From positions 1,381,677 to 1,445,676 of the forward strand of contig KZ111149.1 of assembly GCA_002077045.2 (NCBI GenBank): DNA of 64,000 nucleotides, in the 5' to 3' direction. Every line of letters starts with the position of its first letter. The first letter of the stretch is position 1. A program made the translations under genes and the position numbers. Below, in pieces: positions 1 to 10,156 of this stretch. This DNA is from Rachicladosporium sp. CCFEE 5018 (Eukaryota; Ascomycota; Dothideomycetes; Cladosporiales; Cladosporiaceae). The notes below the pieces were generated by a model. That model had not been told where the DNA came from. It was given only the letters and a program-made list of their open reading frames with translations, and ran no database searches.

Positions 1-183
1 GAGATCTGGAGGCAAGCAAAGGACAGATCATTCAGGGCTATGATGAACAGCCCAGATGACCTGAAAAGGATCACTCAGTGGATCCTAGATGAAGGATACA
101 TTGCACAGTTCAAACTTGCAGAGGAGACTGAAAGGGAGCTAGAGAGGAGGGAGGAAGCAGGCAAGAGGAGGTTGCTTACTTAA
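1..183 (+). mobile_element. C-terminal fragment of a probable non-LTR (LINE/Tad-like) retrotransposon ORF, cut by the window edge
   Basis: Frame 1 is open from base 1 to a TAA at 181-183, giving 60 residues with no start in the window. The segment ITQWILDEGYIAQFKLA followed by a charged Glu/Arg tail resembles the C-terminal ends of fungal reverse-transcriptase ORFs of LINE/Tad type; this is recognition by eye, not an alignment. The DNA just after it (to about 460) becomes TA-rich and holds no ORF, as expected of a 3' UTR or decayed element tail. It could instead be the end of an unrelated host gene. Confidence 0.4.
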
Positions 184-460
184 GACAAGGAGTAGGAGCA
201 CACCTGGCACACAGCCTAGTGCACTTCCAGAAGGCAAGCTAACTACAAAAGCGAGGCAAGAGACAGGATTGGGGGTTTTTACTATAATAAGTGGTTTCCT
301 TCTTAGACAGTTTATAGGATAGCTTCCTGCATGGGCTACTAGAGCACCAAATCAGGCGTATGAATTCTTATCTTATCTTATACCTATACTAATTAAGGGC
401 GAATCGAGTTTCCTCTAGTGAGATAGCTTTACTAGACCGTTTATTGCAGTAGAGACTACC
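184..460. other. Non-coding spacer, partly TA-rich
   Basis: No ORF of note. TTATCTTATCTTATACC-like TA-rich sequence occurs around 360-400. It separates the retroelement tail from the 3' end of the NACHT-ankyrin gene and may be retroelement 3' sequence. Confidence 0.4.
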
Positions 461-3059
461 CTAAGCGACAACTTCCGCACCCTTCGCTAGCAGGATCTCT
501 ACTACCTTCTCGTGGCCTTCTGTTGACGCCGCCTGTAGTGCGTTGCCGTAGCGGCCTCCTTGAGCGTTCATGTCCGCACCCTTCGCTAGGAGCATCTCCG
601 CTACCTTCTCGTGGCCTTCCGCTGACGCCGCCTGCAGTGCGTTGCCGTAGTCGCCTCCCTGAGCGTTGACGTCCGCATCCTTGGCTAGTAGCATCTCTGC
701 TACCTTTTCGTGGCCTCCCGCTAACGCCGCCTGTAGTGCGTTGCCGTAGAAGCCTCCCTGAGCGTTGACGTCCGCACCCTTAGCTAGTAGCATCTCTGCT
801 ACCTTCTCGTGGCCTTCCGCTGATGCAGCCTGAAGCGCAGTCCCTTCTCCAGCCCACTGACTGTTCACCTTTGCGTTACCATGATCCAGAATAGCGGACA
901 CAGCGTCTTCCAAACCTTGGTGACTGGCTGCATGTAGTGGACTTGGCAGTTCCGCGATCTCTCTTCGGATATCTGGCGTACTCTCCCACTCTTGTCTGAA
1001 ATCATAGAGTCGGGTCCAGGTTGAGAATGCTGATCCGCCCTCGGAGAGCAACTCCATGAAGAGATGGTGTCGCTGCTGTGATCCACCGTGCGACACTCGA
1101 GCATGCCGTGTGCATAACGCGCGAGAGGAAATGCGGACTCGAAGTCCGGTGTTTGCCATTCATCTCCCTGGAAGCGAAGCAGATATACGAGGCAGCATAT
1201 TGCCAGTATGTCGTGGGATCTATCGCTCTGCAAGCTGTATTTTGCTACGCAAGGACGTGCCGAGACGAGATACTCCTTGACGGAGAAGTGGGCGAGTCGC
1301 ACATACTGAGGCCCGGACATTGAGGCATCTCTGCTGTTCGCGGTCTCATCGTCCGCCTCATCGGATTCGTTGGCGCCGTCGCTGCCTGACGTGATGCTCA
1401 CCAGACTGGAACAGATCCGAAGTATGTCGCGTGGATCTTCCAACACCTCGTCTTCATCAAACCGGGTATGCGCCTCATCGATGACAATTCCCGTCACTTC
1501 GAGTAATTCATCCGCCATGAGCGGCCGTTCGGCATAGGCCAGCCATCTCAAGATTTTCAGCGCCTCTTCAGTATTCTCGCCTTCATCAATCTGCTGAAGG
1601 ATCCGCGCATAGGTCTCGTCAAGTGTCTTCGGCAGGTCTTGTAGAGCGCGACGGACCTTCCCACGGGTCACACACTTGGCCAAAACGTCCAGCTGACACG
1701 CAGCCCATCTGAACCTGTCGATGGCCGTCAGTACCAGCTATGAGCGACTAGAGACGGGGGTGGGCCATACATCCCACAAGCTTTCCGCCCGAGCGTCATT
1801 TCGATCTCTTCTTGCATAGGCTGATCCGTCTGCCATCTCCTGAAACCAGTATCGCTTGACAACCTTTCGTGAACATATGTCCGAATGTCTCCATCTACAA
1901 GGTGACTTTCGAGGGGAATCGTGCTGCCGGCCGGTATAAGCTTCTCCAATCCCTCCTCGATGTCTATCTCCCTCCGACTCGTCGCGAGCATACGCACGGA
2001 AGACTTATCCCAGCTTCGTATCTGTTGAAGCACATCGAAAAGATCTTCGCGAGCGTTGCATTCGTCCAAAGCGTCCAGGACGACGAATGGAGCCGGCAGA
2101 TGCTCGAGGGTGCGCTTCAATGCGGTTAGCAATTGATGTTCGGAGGGCTGTCGGCGGCCATCGTCGCAAGCAGCATATGCAGCTTGGAGGGCGTCCGGAA
2201 TACCTGGACACTTGTCCAAGAATTGGCTAATCAGCGATTTGACCATCTTTAGCGCGTCTTGCTTGTCGACATCGTTGAAGTCGAAGAAGAAAATCGCCAG
2301 AGACCTGGCTGGATCATCGCGACAGAATGTTTGCAGGTCGTCGACGATCCCAGCACTCAAGATCGTCTTACCAGACCCAGCCGAGCCGTACAGCCATGTA
2401 TAAGGGTGTCCTGTCGTCTTCCAAGCCTCGTACTGTTTGCCTTGCAAATACCACTTTCCAGTATCGACCGACCGTGATTTCAGAGCCTTGTTCAGATTTG
2501 AGAAGGGATCCGGAGGAGCCAGCCACTGTTTGAGACGAGCCCGCATGTCATCTGTGCCTGCGTCAACGTCCTATGATACAATGCATGCCAGAGAGAGGGC
2601 TTTACTATTACGTGGATCGAGCTTCGAAGAAGACCAAGCGCAGTAGAAGGTCAGGATGTTCGCGTATGACTCGATCTCTTTGTCTATCTTGCGAACGTCT
2701 GACTCTTTCCACAGACTTCGGAAGCCTTTTGTTATCGATTTCATCGTTCCCTCCTGTGCATCGGGCAGTATGTTCTTCAAAATGCCGTCGAGCTTCTTCA
2801 TCTGATCATGGCATCCTACCAGGCAAGACTTTATTGCCTGTACGTCTTCCAGGCTGATGACGTGATCGTCGATGCCGACTTTTGTGTTCTTGAGGACCTG
2901 CTGTAGTAGCGGCAGCTGCCTGGAAATGTGAACAAAGGCGTCAGGAAGTTCTTCGTTCTTCGACCGGTACTCGTTCAACCTGACTAAGACCCTTGTGCCG
3001 AAGTCGATGAGCTGAACAATGGACGCGACCGCGCCAACAATGGTGATTGGGTCTGCCAT
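461..3059 (-). CDS. NACHT-ankyrin NLR-like STAND protein, with one frameshift
   Basis: Domains in order. (1) N-terminal helical NLR domain, starting MADPITIVGAVASIVQLIDF. (2) NACHT NTPase with Walker A GSAGSGKT, Walker B VVLDALDEC and sensor LATSRRE. (3) Winged-helix part with LPKTLDETYARIL. (4) C-terminal ankyrin repeats. The ATG is at 3059. Two introns can be read: 2558-2611 (54 nt, or 2552-2611; GTAATA donor), which removes an in-frame TAG, and 1715-1770 (56 nt, GTATGG...ACAG), which restores GMFRWAACQLD. Between about 1060 and 1090 the frame changes with no usable intron, so the ankyrin part is joined to the NACHT part only by assuming a 1-nt indel. Family role: non-self recognition and heterokaryon incompatibility or immunity-like signalling. 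It is either a recent pseudogene or carries a sequencing error. Confidence 0.85.
464..841 (-). repeat. Four near-identical 33-residue (99-bp) ankyrin repeats
   Basis: Tandem units of about 99 bp encode NALQAASAEGHEKVAEMLL followed by AKGADVNAQGG-x-YG. Three units are full and the last is shortened (27 residues) before the stop. A diverged capping repeat (LHAASHQGLEDAV) lies upstream at about 850-950. Units differ mainly at repeat positions 8 (A/G/T), 22 (G/D) and 31 (F/D/R). Such high internal identity is typical of the NLR repeat domains of fungi that evolve by concerted exchange. Confidence 0.9.
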
Positions 3060-3565
3060 GACGAGACGCGCTCCAGTGCCACCATCGACATCCCACAGAT
3101 TACATTTCGAGCACGCGCAGCAGGTTTATCAATCTTACCGCAAGGCTGCGATGAGGCGCAGCTGCGATGTCGAGACATGCATGCGCATATGCATGCGGGT
3201 GACGCAAAAGCGGGCGGCGGGCTGCTAAGCCATTCGGCCTGTACGAGAGGGCCACTATATGCAGTACCGCGATGGTGTACACGCATCTACGCTGTCGATG
3301 AGAGAGTCTTCTTTGCTCTAGAAGCTTCCCAGGTGGACCTATTAGCAATGCGCTGTTGCAGTGCGGTATACAGAAGCAGTGTCGAGAACACGAATCCCTC
3401 TATTGGCCCACTTGTTTTGTCACTCGCGTGGCGCGGCACTCGAAAGCCTACCCCGCGATCGACGTCTCCACCCCCACATCCTTATCGCCCTCGATCCAGG
3501 TGCTCCGTCACCATCAACACCATCATGCTATGACCCTCACATTGCAGTCCTCACTCATCGCCGCC
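3060..3565. promoter_or_regulatory. Divergent intergenic region between the NLR gene and the mitochondrial-protein gene
   Basis: About 500 bp between the two divergently placed ATGs. It contains a palindromic patch, GCATGCGCATATGCATGC, at about 3179-3198. Short overlapping ORFs on both strands look random. No TATA box can be assigned with confidence. Confidence 0.4.
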
Positions 3566-4390
3566 ATGGCTCTCCGCTCCGCCACCCTCACCTCGCTCCG
3601 CCGCTCCCTTTCCTCCCTCCCCCGCACCTCCCGCCGGCATGCCTCCACAAACCCCTTCTTCGCCCTCTCTTCCCTCAGCAACAGTCGCGAGACTCAGCAC
3701 TTCAACAAGATCACCAAGCTCTCACGGATAGAGCACTCGCCTACGCTGAAGCTCATTCAGTCGAGTGAGGTGGACCCATTTCCTCTGCCTGAGCCATTGA
3801 AGAGGAAGGCAATACTCACACTACGAGTCGAGCCAGGACGTGACACGAGTACAAGAAGCACAGCGCTGGACAAGAAAGCAGTAGCAGTCGGCAAAGCAGT
3901 CCTCTCACAGCAAGCACGACGCATGCCCTACCTCCAACGCGGCCTCGCACGGAGTCTCCGCCGCGAACATCTCAAGTCAGCTCAGCTCGCCCAAGCACAA
4001 CGAGGATGGCAGGACCGGGAGCGCAAGATGCGGGCGGACATGCGCATTGCTGGTATCTGGATCTTGGCGAGTGTGGGCACTGCGACTGGGCTGGCGATGT
4101 GGAGGTTCTGGCCTGAGGCAAGGGCGGCTGGCAAGGTGGACTCGGGAGAGCTGGGGAGGAAGATTGCCAGGAAGGCGAAGGAGGCGATGCCGGTGCCTGC
4201 TGTGACGAGCTCGGTCAAGGCGGCGAGGGCTGGGGACAAAGCGGTCATGGCGCCTGCTGCCGTGAAGACAGCGCCCGCGGTACCCAGCGTTGCGGCCGCG
4301 AAGATACCCGTGCGGGAGGCCAAGCTGGAGCAAGCGAAGAGGTGGTCATGGCCGGGCGCCGCGAAGAGCTTGTTCTGGAAGCAGGCATGA
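3566..4390 (+). CDS. Predicted mitochondrial single-pass membrane protein, unknown function
   Basis: 274 codons. The ATG at 3566 has a strong context (GCCGCCATGG); an in-frame ATG lies upstream at 3530. The first 30 residues (MALRSATLTSLRRSLSSLP, then RTSRRHAS) are rich in Arg/Ser with no acidic residues, a typical mitochondrial presequence. One hydrophobic helix, IAGIWILASVGTATGLAMW, lies near residues 168-188. An Arg/Lys/Gln-rich stretch precedes it and an Ala/Lys-rich tail follows. I recognise no family. The topology suggests an inner-membrane protein. Codon use and lack of introns look normal. Confidence 0.75.
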   Translation: MALRSATLTSLRRSLSSLPRTSRRHASTNPFFALSSLSNSRETQHFNKITKLSRIEHSPTLKLIQSSEVDPFPLPEPLKRKAILTLRVEPGRDTSTRSTALDKKAVAVGKAVLSQQARRMPYLQRGLARSLRREHLKSAQLAQAQRGWQDRERKMRADMRIAGIWILASVGTATGLAMWRFWPEARAAGKVDSGELGRKIARKAKEAMPVPAVTSSVKAARAGDKAVMAPAAVKTAPAVPSVAAAKIPVREAKLEQAKRWSWPGAAKSLFWKQA

Positions 4391-4918
4391 TATGGGTGAG
4401 ATGGGACATGAGCGCATTGCGGACGATATACACGAGAACATTGACGATATTGCATGAGGTGAGGCGTTCGGAGTCTTCGCAGCGAAGCGGTGAAGACACC
4501 GCGATGTCTAGAGTACATAGGCATGTGTGCCATTACAACTTTATCCACCCGGCTTCTTCTCACGACTCTTGATGGAGTTAATCGAGTTGAACAATGGTGA
4601 TTGGTCATTCTTACAAATCAGCTTCATATGTCAGGCACGAGAGTGGATCCCGACAGAAGTACCACTGACCTGAAGCAGACTACCGCCATCCAATGCCAAT
4701 CTTCACTGGCTTGGCCTATGAAATAAACATGTCGACAGCGCGGTTAAGCGAAAGCATGATTCCAAAGCAGCAACTCCCGAATGTTCGAGATAAGAGATGA
4801 GCAGTCGTATATAGTGCCTGCCATAGCCTGGGTAAGTCTTCAACGTCTACATCATCTCAGCCCGCACACTCCCCAACCTCTATCCATCGCCACCTGTACA
4901 TCAGCAATCGCTCCCAGC
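4391..4918. other. Intergenic region (3' UTR and promoter of the SDR gene)
   Basis: About 530 bp with no convincing ORF. A pyrimidine/CA-rich stretch just before 4919 (about 4850-4918) is the kind of sequence usually seen near fungal transcription starts. Confidence 0.5.
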
Positions 4919-5874
4919 ATGTCTCCATCACAGCAGTGGGAGTTCCCGGGCTTCACAAAGGTCATCCACCGCTCTACCTACCCAGCCATCTCCTCCACCA
5001 ACCCCGCAAACTCAGCAGCAGGCAAAGTAGTCGTCGTGACAGGCGGAGGTACATCCACTCTCCCCTCACTTCTCACCTCAGCACCAACACTGACAATCGC
5101 ACAGGCACAGCCATCGGCCGCGGCATAGCTCACTCCTTCGCCACAGCCGGCGCCCGCATCGTAGCAATCATAGGCCGCCGCGCCGCGATCCTCGCCTCCA
5201 CCAAAGCCGAGCTCGAAGCCTCCAGCGGAGGCAAAACCCAGATCCTCACCTACGCCGTCGATATCCTCGATGAATCCGGCTTGAACGCTGCGTTCGCAGA
5301 CATCGCAAACGTGTCAGGATCCGGAATCGATGTCTGTGTCGCCAATGCCGGGTTAGCCGTCACGCAGCACTCTCTAGCCGGCACCGTGGACGCCTGGTGG
5401 CAGGGCTTCGAAGTCAACGTAAAAGGAAGTTTCATCACCTTCCGCGCTTTCGCCGCTACGAAAGCGAAGGAGAATCCCATCTTCATCAGCGTCAACAGTG
5501 GCGCCGCGCATCTGGGCAGCTTCCCAAACTTGTCCTCTTACACTGCTTCGAAGATGGCGCTGGCGCATCTGCTGCCGAGCTTGCAGGTCGAGAACCCAGA
5601 AATCAGATGCGTGGCGTTCCATCCAGGCGTGATCGAGAGCGATATGAACTCTGGTAGCGGGATAGTGCTGAGTCTAGATGATGTCAGTTTGCCAGCGGAC
5701 TTCGCGCTGTGGCTGGCGAGCGATAAGGCGGCGTGGACGAAGGGGAAGTTTCTGTGGGCGCATTGGGATGTGGAGGAGTTGGAGGGGTTGAGCGGGGAGA
5801 TCGAGGAGAAGGGGGAGTTGGTTATGGGGTTAAAGGGGTGGCCGAGGGAGGTGGAGGTGGAGGTGAGGGTGTAG
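4919..5874 (+). CDS. Short-chain dehydrogenase/reductase (classical SDR)
   Basis: Two exons, 4919-5048 and 5105-5874, 299 residues. The 56-nt intron (5049-5104) has a GTACAT donor, an ACTGAC branch-like site and a CACAG acceptor. Splicing creates the Rossmann motif VVVTGGGTAIGRG (TGxxxAxG) that neither unspliced frame has. Other SDR signatures are VANAG, a catalytic Ser in SVNSGAA and SYTASK (YxxxK). It is an NAD(P)-dependent oxidoreductase; the substrate cannot be read from sequence. No membrane segment or signal peptide is visible, so it is probably cytosolic. The C-terminus is Glu/Val-rich. Confidence 0.9.
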
Positions 5875-6233
5875 TGAAATGGGAAGAGGATTGAGGGAAG
5901 GCGTTTTGCTATGCTAGAGAAGTATGATGCAGCTGCAGACGTCAGCGCCGATGAAACTTGACCTGCCCTCCTCTTTCATGTCACCTTGTCTCTTCCATGC
6001 TGGTCCCAGCCCGATGTGAGAGCTACCGCACTGTTGGCGGGTCAGACCACCATATCAATCTCACCAAATTGCGGCCCAGGCTGCGTGTGTCATCGTATGC
6101 GCAGCTGTGGCTGCCAGCTCGGAGTGCAGGCCTTACGCAGAGCTGCAGGCACAGCATTATCTGCCTGTTTTCAACACAGGATTGATCTCCCCATGTGGTC
6201 AAGCTAGACCCAAGTCGCGCCAGCTACGCGCAC
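5875..6233. other. Convergent intergenic region
   Basis: About 360 bp between the convergent SDR and ATPase genes. Only short shadow ORFs occur; no feature is supported. Confidence 0.5.
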
Positions 6234-8877
6234 TCAGATACGCTGGACAGCCATGATACTCCTGCCTCCATCGTCGCCCTGTCTCAGCCTCGTCTGCATC
6301 CTAAGCACACCGCCGGCCAGCTTCTTCGGCACGACTTTCCCATTCTCCACAGCTGTGTGAACGTAAGACGTCGGGCTGAACACCAAGCTCTCGCCTTGAT
6401 GCAGCGCAATGATCTCCTTCAGTAACGCAGCCTGCTCGGCCGTTGTGGTGAGCAGCTCAGAGGCGCCGCTCAAGTGACCCTTGAGTGCCTTGAACCAGTC
6501 GGAGGAGTTGAAGCCGTGGTCGATGGTCATGCTGCAAAGATCTAGGAACTTCTCCGAGATAGTGGGCTCTTGGGTAGCGACGACAACGCGGATGCCCTTG
6601 TGGCGCTGCTCGCGAATGACCGTGAGTAAGCTGTCGGTGAATAGACTGGCAGCAGCGCTTTTGTCAAGAAACTTGTGCGCCTCGTCTAGCGCGACGACCA
6701 TACCTGCAGGACGAGGCCGCTCTTTGAGGATGCTAAGGGAGATGTCGAAGAGCATGCACGCCGTGGCAGCACTCACGGCTGGATCCGAGAGATCGAATGG
6801 TGAGGACGCCGTACTGAACATCGAAGACGTCGCGATCAGGAATAGGTGGATGGCGGCTGATGATGTCTCTGCCAGGTGTGTCTGCGCGGTGAAGGGCCGC
6901 ACGTCGATGAGCCTGCGCACCGCTGGCGCAAAAGCTCTTCAGCAGATCCATACGCAGCCTTAGCATGTTGCGCTGTGTTGGCTCGAATCGCTCCAGTGCG
7001 ACAAGCTTCTCGAATGTAGCAAGGGAGAACGGACTGGGGTCGAGCGCCATCTCGCGGAGCATCCGCATGATGACGTCCATGTAGAGCGGCGAATTTCCGG
7101 TGGTCTCGTCCAGGGACATCAGACGCTGCATACGCTCTGTGGTCAGCTGACTGTCCTGAATCAGAAGGGGTGTGACAGTCATGAAGTTTTGATGAGCCCC
7201 AGCCTTGGCCTCGTACATCGCCTTCAGTTTGTGGTAGTTGGTGCGAGAGACCAGGACCTGGACTCTGATGCCGCGCGAGCACAGCGAAGCTGCCTCGGCG
7301 ATAGTGGAGCCGCCGTCGATATCGTACTGGAAGAGTACACCAGCTAGTGGCTGCTGCATTGGACCAAACCTGTTACCCTCCAGCAGGCAACCCTCCAGCA
7401 TAGCAGCAAGGGTGTAGGACTTTCCACTGCCTTGCGACCCGCAGATGAACGTCGAGCAAGGGCTGTTGTTGTTCAGGAAGATGGTCTCGCCCGGCTGTAT
7501 GTCGGTGCGCCCTTTCTCGCGGTTGTAGCCAAGCATGGCGTACTGTGGGTAAGTGGCAGTGGAACTCTGCTTCGTGGTCTCGATCAGCTCGGTAGTGCGC
7601 TTGAATGTTGGTTGCTGAACCGCAGGCTCGGGAGAGGCGCAAGGGGAGGTTGGAGTAGATAGCACAGAGGCGGGATGCGGTCGTGCAACGTCGATGCCGC
7701 GGTTGAAGTTCTGGACCGGTGGCGCACATGGCGCAGTCCCGTGAAGCTTCCGAAGCATGGACTTCGCAGCCTCCAGCAAAGGCGTTTTCTTGCCGCTGCG
7801 TGACTGCAGCAGTGCCTCAGCCTTCGTAATGCTCCCCTTCCACTTCGACGCATGCTGAGCGCCATTGAGATGGAGCCACGCAAGTGCCAGCGCTGTCGGC
7901 ATGACATGCTGATTCTTTTTGCCGGCGCCCGTAACAGTAATCTTCCAGTGGGGCAAGCCGAGGAAATCGCGCAATCCCGGCTGACGGTCCCAGAGGCCAT
8001 TCTTGCGCATCTGCATACTCAAGAGCTTGCCGATCTGGGCTGATCTGTCGATGTTCACGCTTTCGTAATCGCGTGGGTCGCGAAGAGGTGGGAGTATCGC
8101 ATCGGCAGCGCGAATCATATATTCTGCGTTGACATTTCGTTTGGTTCCCATCCACGAGCGAGCCTTCATTGCGCAGCCCGACCAGGTGTGCTCGTGAGGA
8201 CGAGCGCAACGCTCAAGCCAGGCGATTGCGAGTGCTGCGGCACCCACATCAACGACATTGCGAAACGGCTCGATCGCTGGACGTCCTAGCGGATTGTCCT
8301 GGGGCATACCAAGGAAGTGCTTCAGCTCTGCATTCCATACCCACACGCAGGCGCGGGTAGTGCCCATCCACATGAGTTTGGACAGCAGCGCTTTGGTGTC
8401 GACTGGTTCAGCTTGGCCTGCTTCGACTTGACTCTCGCTCGGCGCACTACTATCGGCCTCGCCACTCGCATCGTCCATCTCGTCATCGGTGGGTTCGCAT
8501 TCCTCCTCACTGCTGTCGTCACTGTCATGGACTGAAAGGCTCGCAACAATCTTGTACAAATCAGCGTGCGCCTGGCGCTTGACCCCGACCTCCTGATCAG
8601 CCGTACGATCACCTGCGTCCACAGCGAGCTTCACGCTCGTAGAGATGAGCGGACTGTAAGCCAGCTCTTCGCGATGGACATCGTGAAGCAACCCGCCGGA
8701 AGCATCAGCTGGCATGAAACGCTCGAAGCGAGCATTGTAGTCGTGATAGTTTGCAGCGAAGTCGGGCGGAAGTCCTGTGTTGGACTGCGCCATGGTCGGA
8801 TTGTTGGTGGCGGTCGCAAAGCTTGCCACGGGTGCTGCAGCTACTGCTGTTACTGTGTTGGTGGTAGTAGTCTGCAT
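6234..8877 (-). CDS. HerA/FtsK-like P-loop ATPase with an N-terminal duplicated module; frameshifted
   Basis: Most of the protein is in one frame from the first ATG (8877; the frame upstream has no ATG). Walker A is FICGSQGSGKS (about 7410-7450). After a frame change near 6797-6800 a second frame supplies DLSDPAVSAATACMLF, Walker B GMVVALDEAHKFL and the sensor-like VVVATQEPT, so both halves are needed for a working ATPase. Removing one base would join VLTI to DLSDP. A GT-AG intron (about 52 nt, GTGCGC donor) could also join the frames, less convincingly. The N-terminal half has two copies of a module (ALAIAWLERCARPHEHTWSG and ALALAWLHLNGAQHASKWKG) after an acidic disordered region. It is probably DNA- or protein-remodelling; the function is unknown. 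Confidence 0.7.
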
Positions 8878-10156
8878 GAGTGTGAGAGAAGTCCATCGGG
8901 AGCCACTGGTAGCCGTGTGCTCCGGCAGACATGGTGGATGAAGTGGTATCGTGTAGCTGTCAAGTATGTGAGCGGGTGGCAAACGCGACACACGGCGAGA
9001 GTCAGCGCGTACCTCAGCGTGAGCTATCGTCACTACTCTGCGTGTATGTGAGGGTGCCTAGTCGGCGTCGGACGCTGCGTCACTACCACCGCTGTGGGAG
9101 TGTCTTGCGAGTGTGGTGCGTGTTGTTGGTGAGGGCGAAGTTTTGTTTTGACGCCGCGTCAAAATCGGCGTGGTGGGTGCGGAACATCGGCGCATGTCAG
9201 CGCCGCCAGCGTGGCCAGCGGGAGTGCTGTCAAGGAAAGAGCGAGGAGGGGGTTGCAGTCGTGAGGAAGGAGCGGCTTTCAGCTGCCGCCCAAGCTGGAA
9301 TCACATGTCCACGAGAATGCCATTGTAACTCAGCAGCACCGCCATGTAGCTGCCACTCACACGCATGCGATGATGAGGGTGCTGTTGAAGCAGATCCTCA
9401 GTATCGCCCTATCCAATCGAGCTTCATCGCCATCGTGAAGCCACGAGCGCCAGACTGCCCATCACCGCCAATCGCACCAAACGCTCGTCTCCCCAACGAG
9501 TCCACCGCACCCAAGCCCCCAGCACATGTGACGGCTCTTTTAATGCCATCGTCGCCTACTCCTTCGCGTCGTCAGGCGTCTCGGGATCGGTGCTCGCAGC
9601 AAATGGACAGCGCTGCAAAGCAAGGAAGCTCAGCGGCGACACGTCCACAATTTGACGTCAGACCCGCAGGGCGAGCACACAAGACGAAGCCACAGGCAAG
9701 CATGCGCAAGAGGAAGATCAGAAAGATCGGATAGCACATGCAATGGCTTGTTCGTGGGCTTGTTGATGAGAGAAGGAGGAGAGGTTGATGCGGAAGGAGG
9801 TGAGACGCCATGGCGCCGCGTTGCGACAAGTTGAGCATGGCGAGCCGAACGACAAAGGCAATATTTGCCGAGCACAGTGCTGGACGCAGTGGCAAGATGT
9901 GGAGTACGATGGGACCGCAATTGAATCAAGAGAAGCGAAGACAGGCCTAGTGGTTATGGGAGAGCGCATTATGTACCATTCGTACAGTAAAGCCATCTCG
10001 ACCATGTCCCAGCTCTCCACTCCGCACCTGCAAACTCCACTCCCATCTCCAGCTCCAACACTCACCCTGCCTGCGACTTCAAGCCTCAACTTCAAGCCCA
10101 TGGAATGCACTCACCTCCAGCCCGTAGACACCCTCTGCGACACCCCACACCCACGC
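8878..10156. other. Gene-poor 1.3-kb region
   Basis: This lies upstream of the ATPase gene and downstream of the next SDR. A long plus-strand ORF (8931-9734) is Cys/Arg/Ser/Pro-rich low-complexity translation with no recognisable motif, and I treat it as chance. No repeat, tRNA or intron signals were recognised. Confidence 0.4.

Noticed and set aside
3175..3200. GCATGCGCATATGCATGC palindrome as a member of the 14-17 kb palindrome family
   Set aside because: Arm and spacer sequence differ from the 17-bp family; counted as an isolated promoter-region palindrome.
3977..4608. Minus ORFs opposite the mitochondrial protein gene
   Set aside because: Shadows of the GC-rich coding strand; the plus gene has presequence and membrane segment.
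8931..9734. 267-codon plus ORF in the intergenic region after the ATPase
   Set aside because: Composition is Cys/Arg/Ser/Pro low-complexity, it opposes the ATPase promoter side and has no motif; judged a chance ORF in GC-rich DNA.
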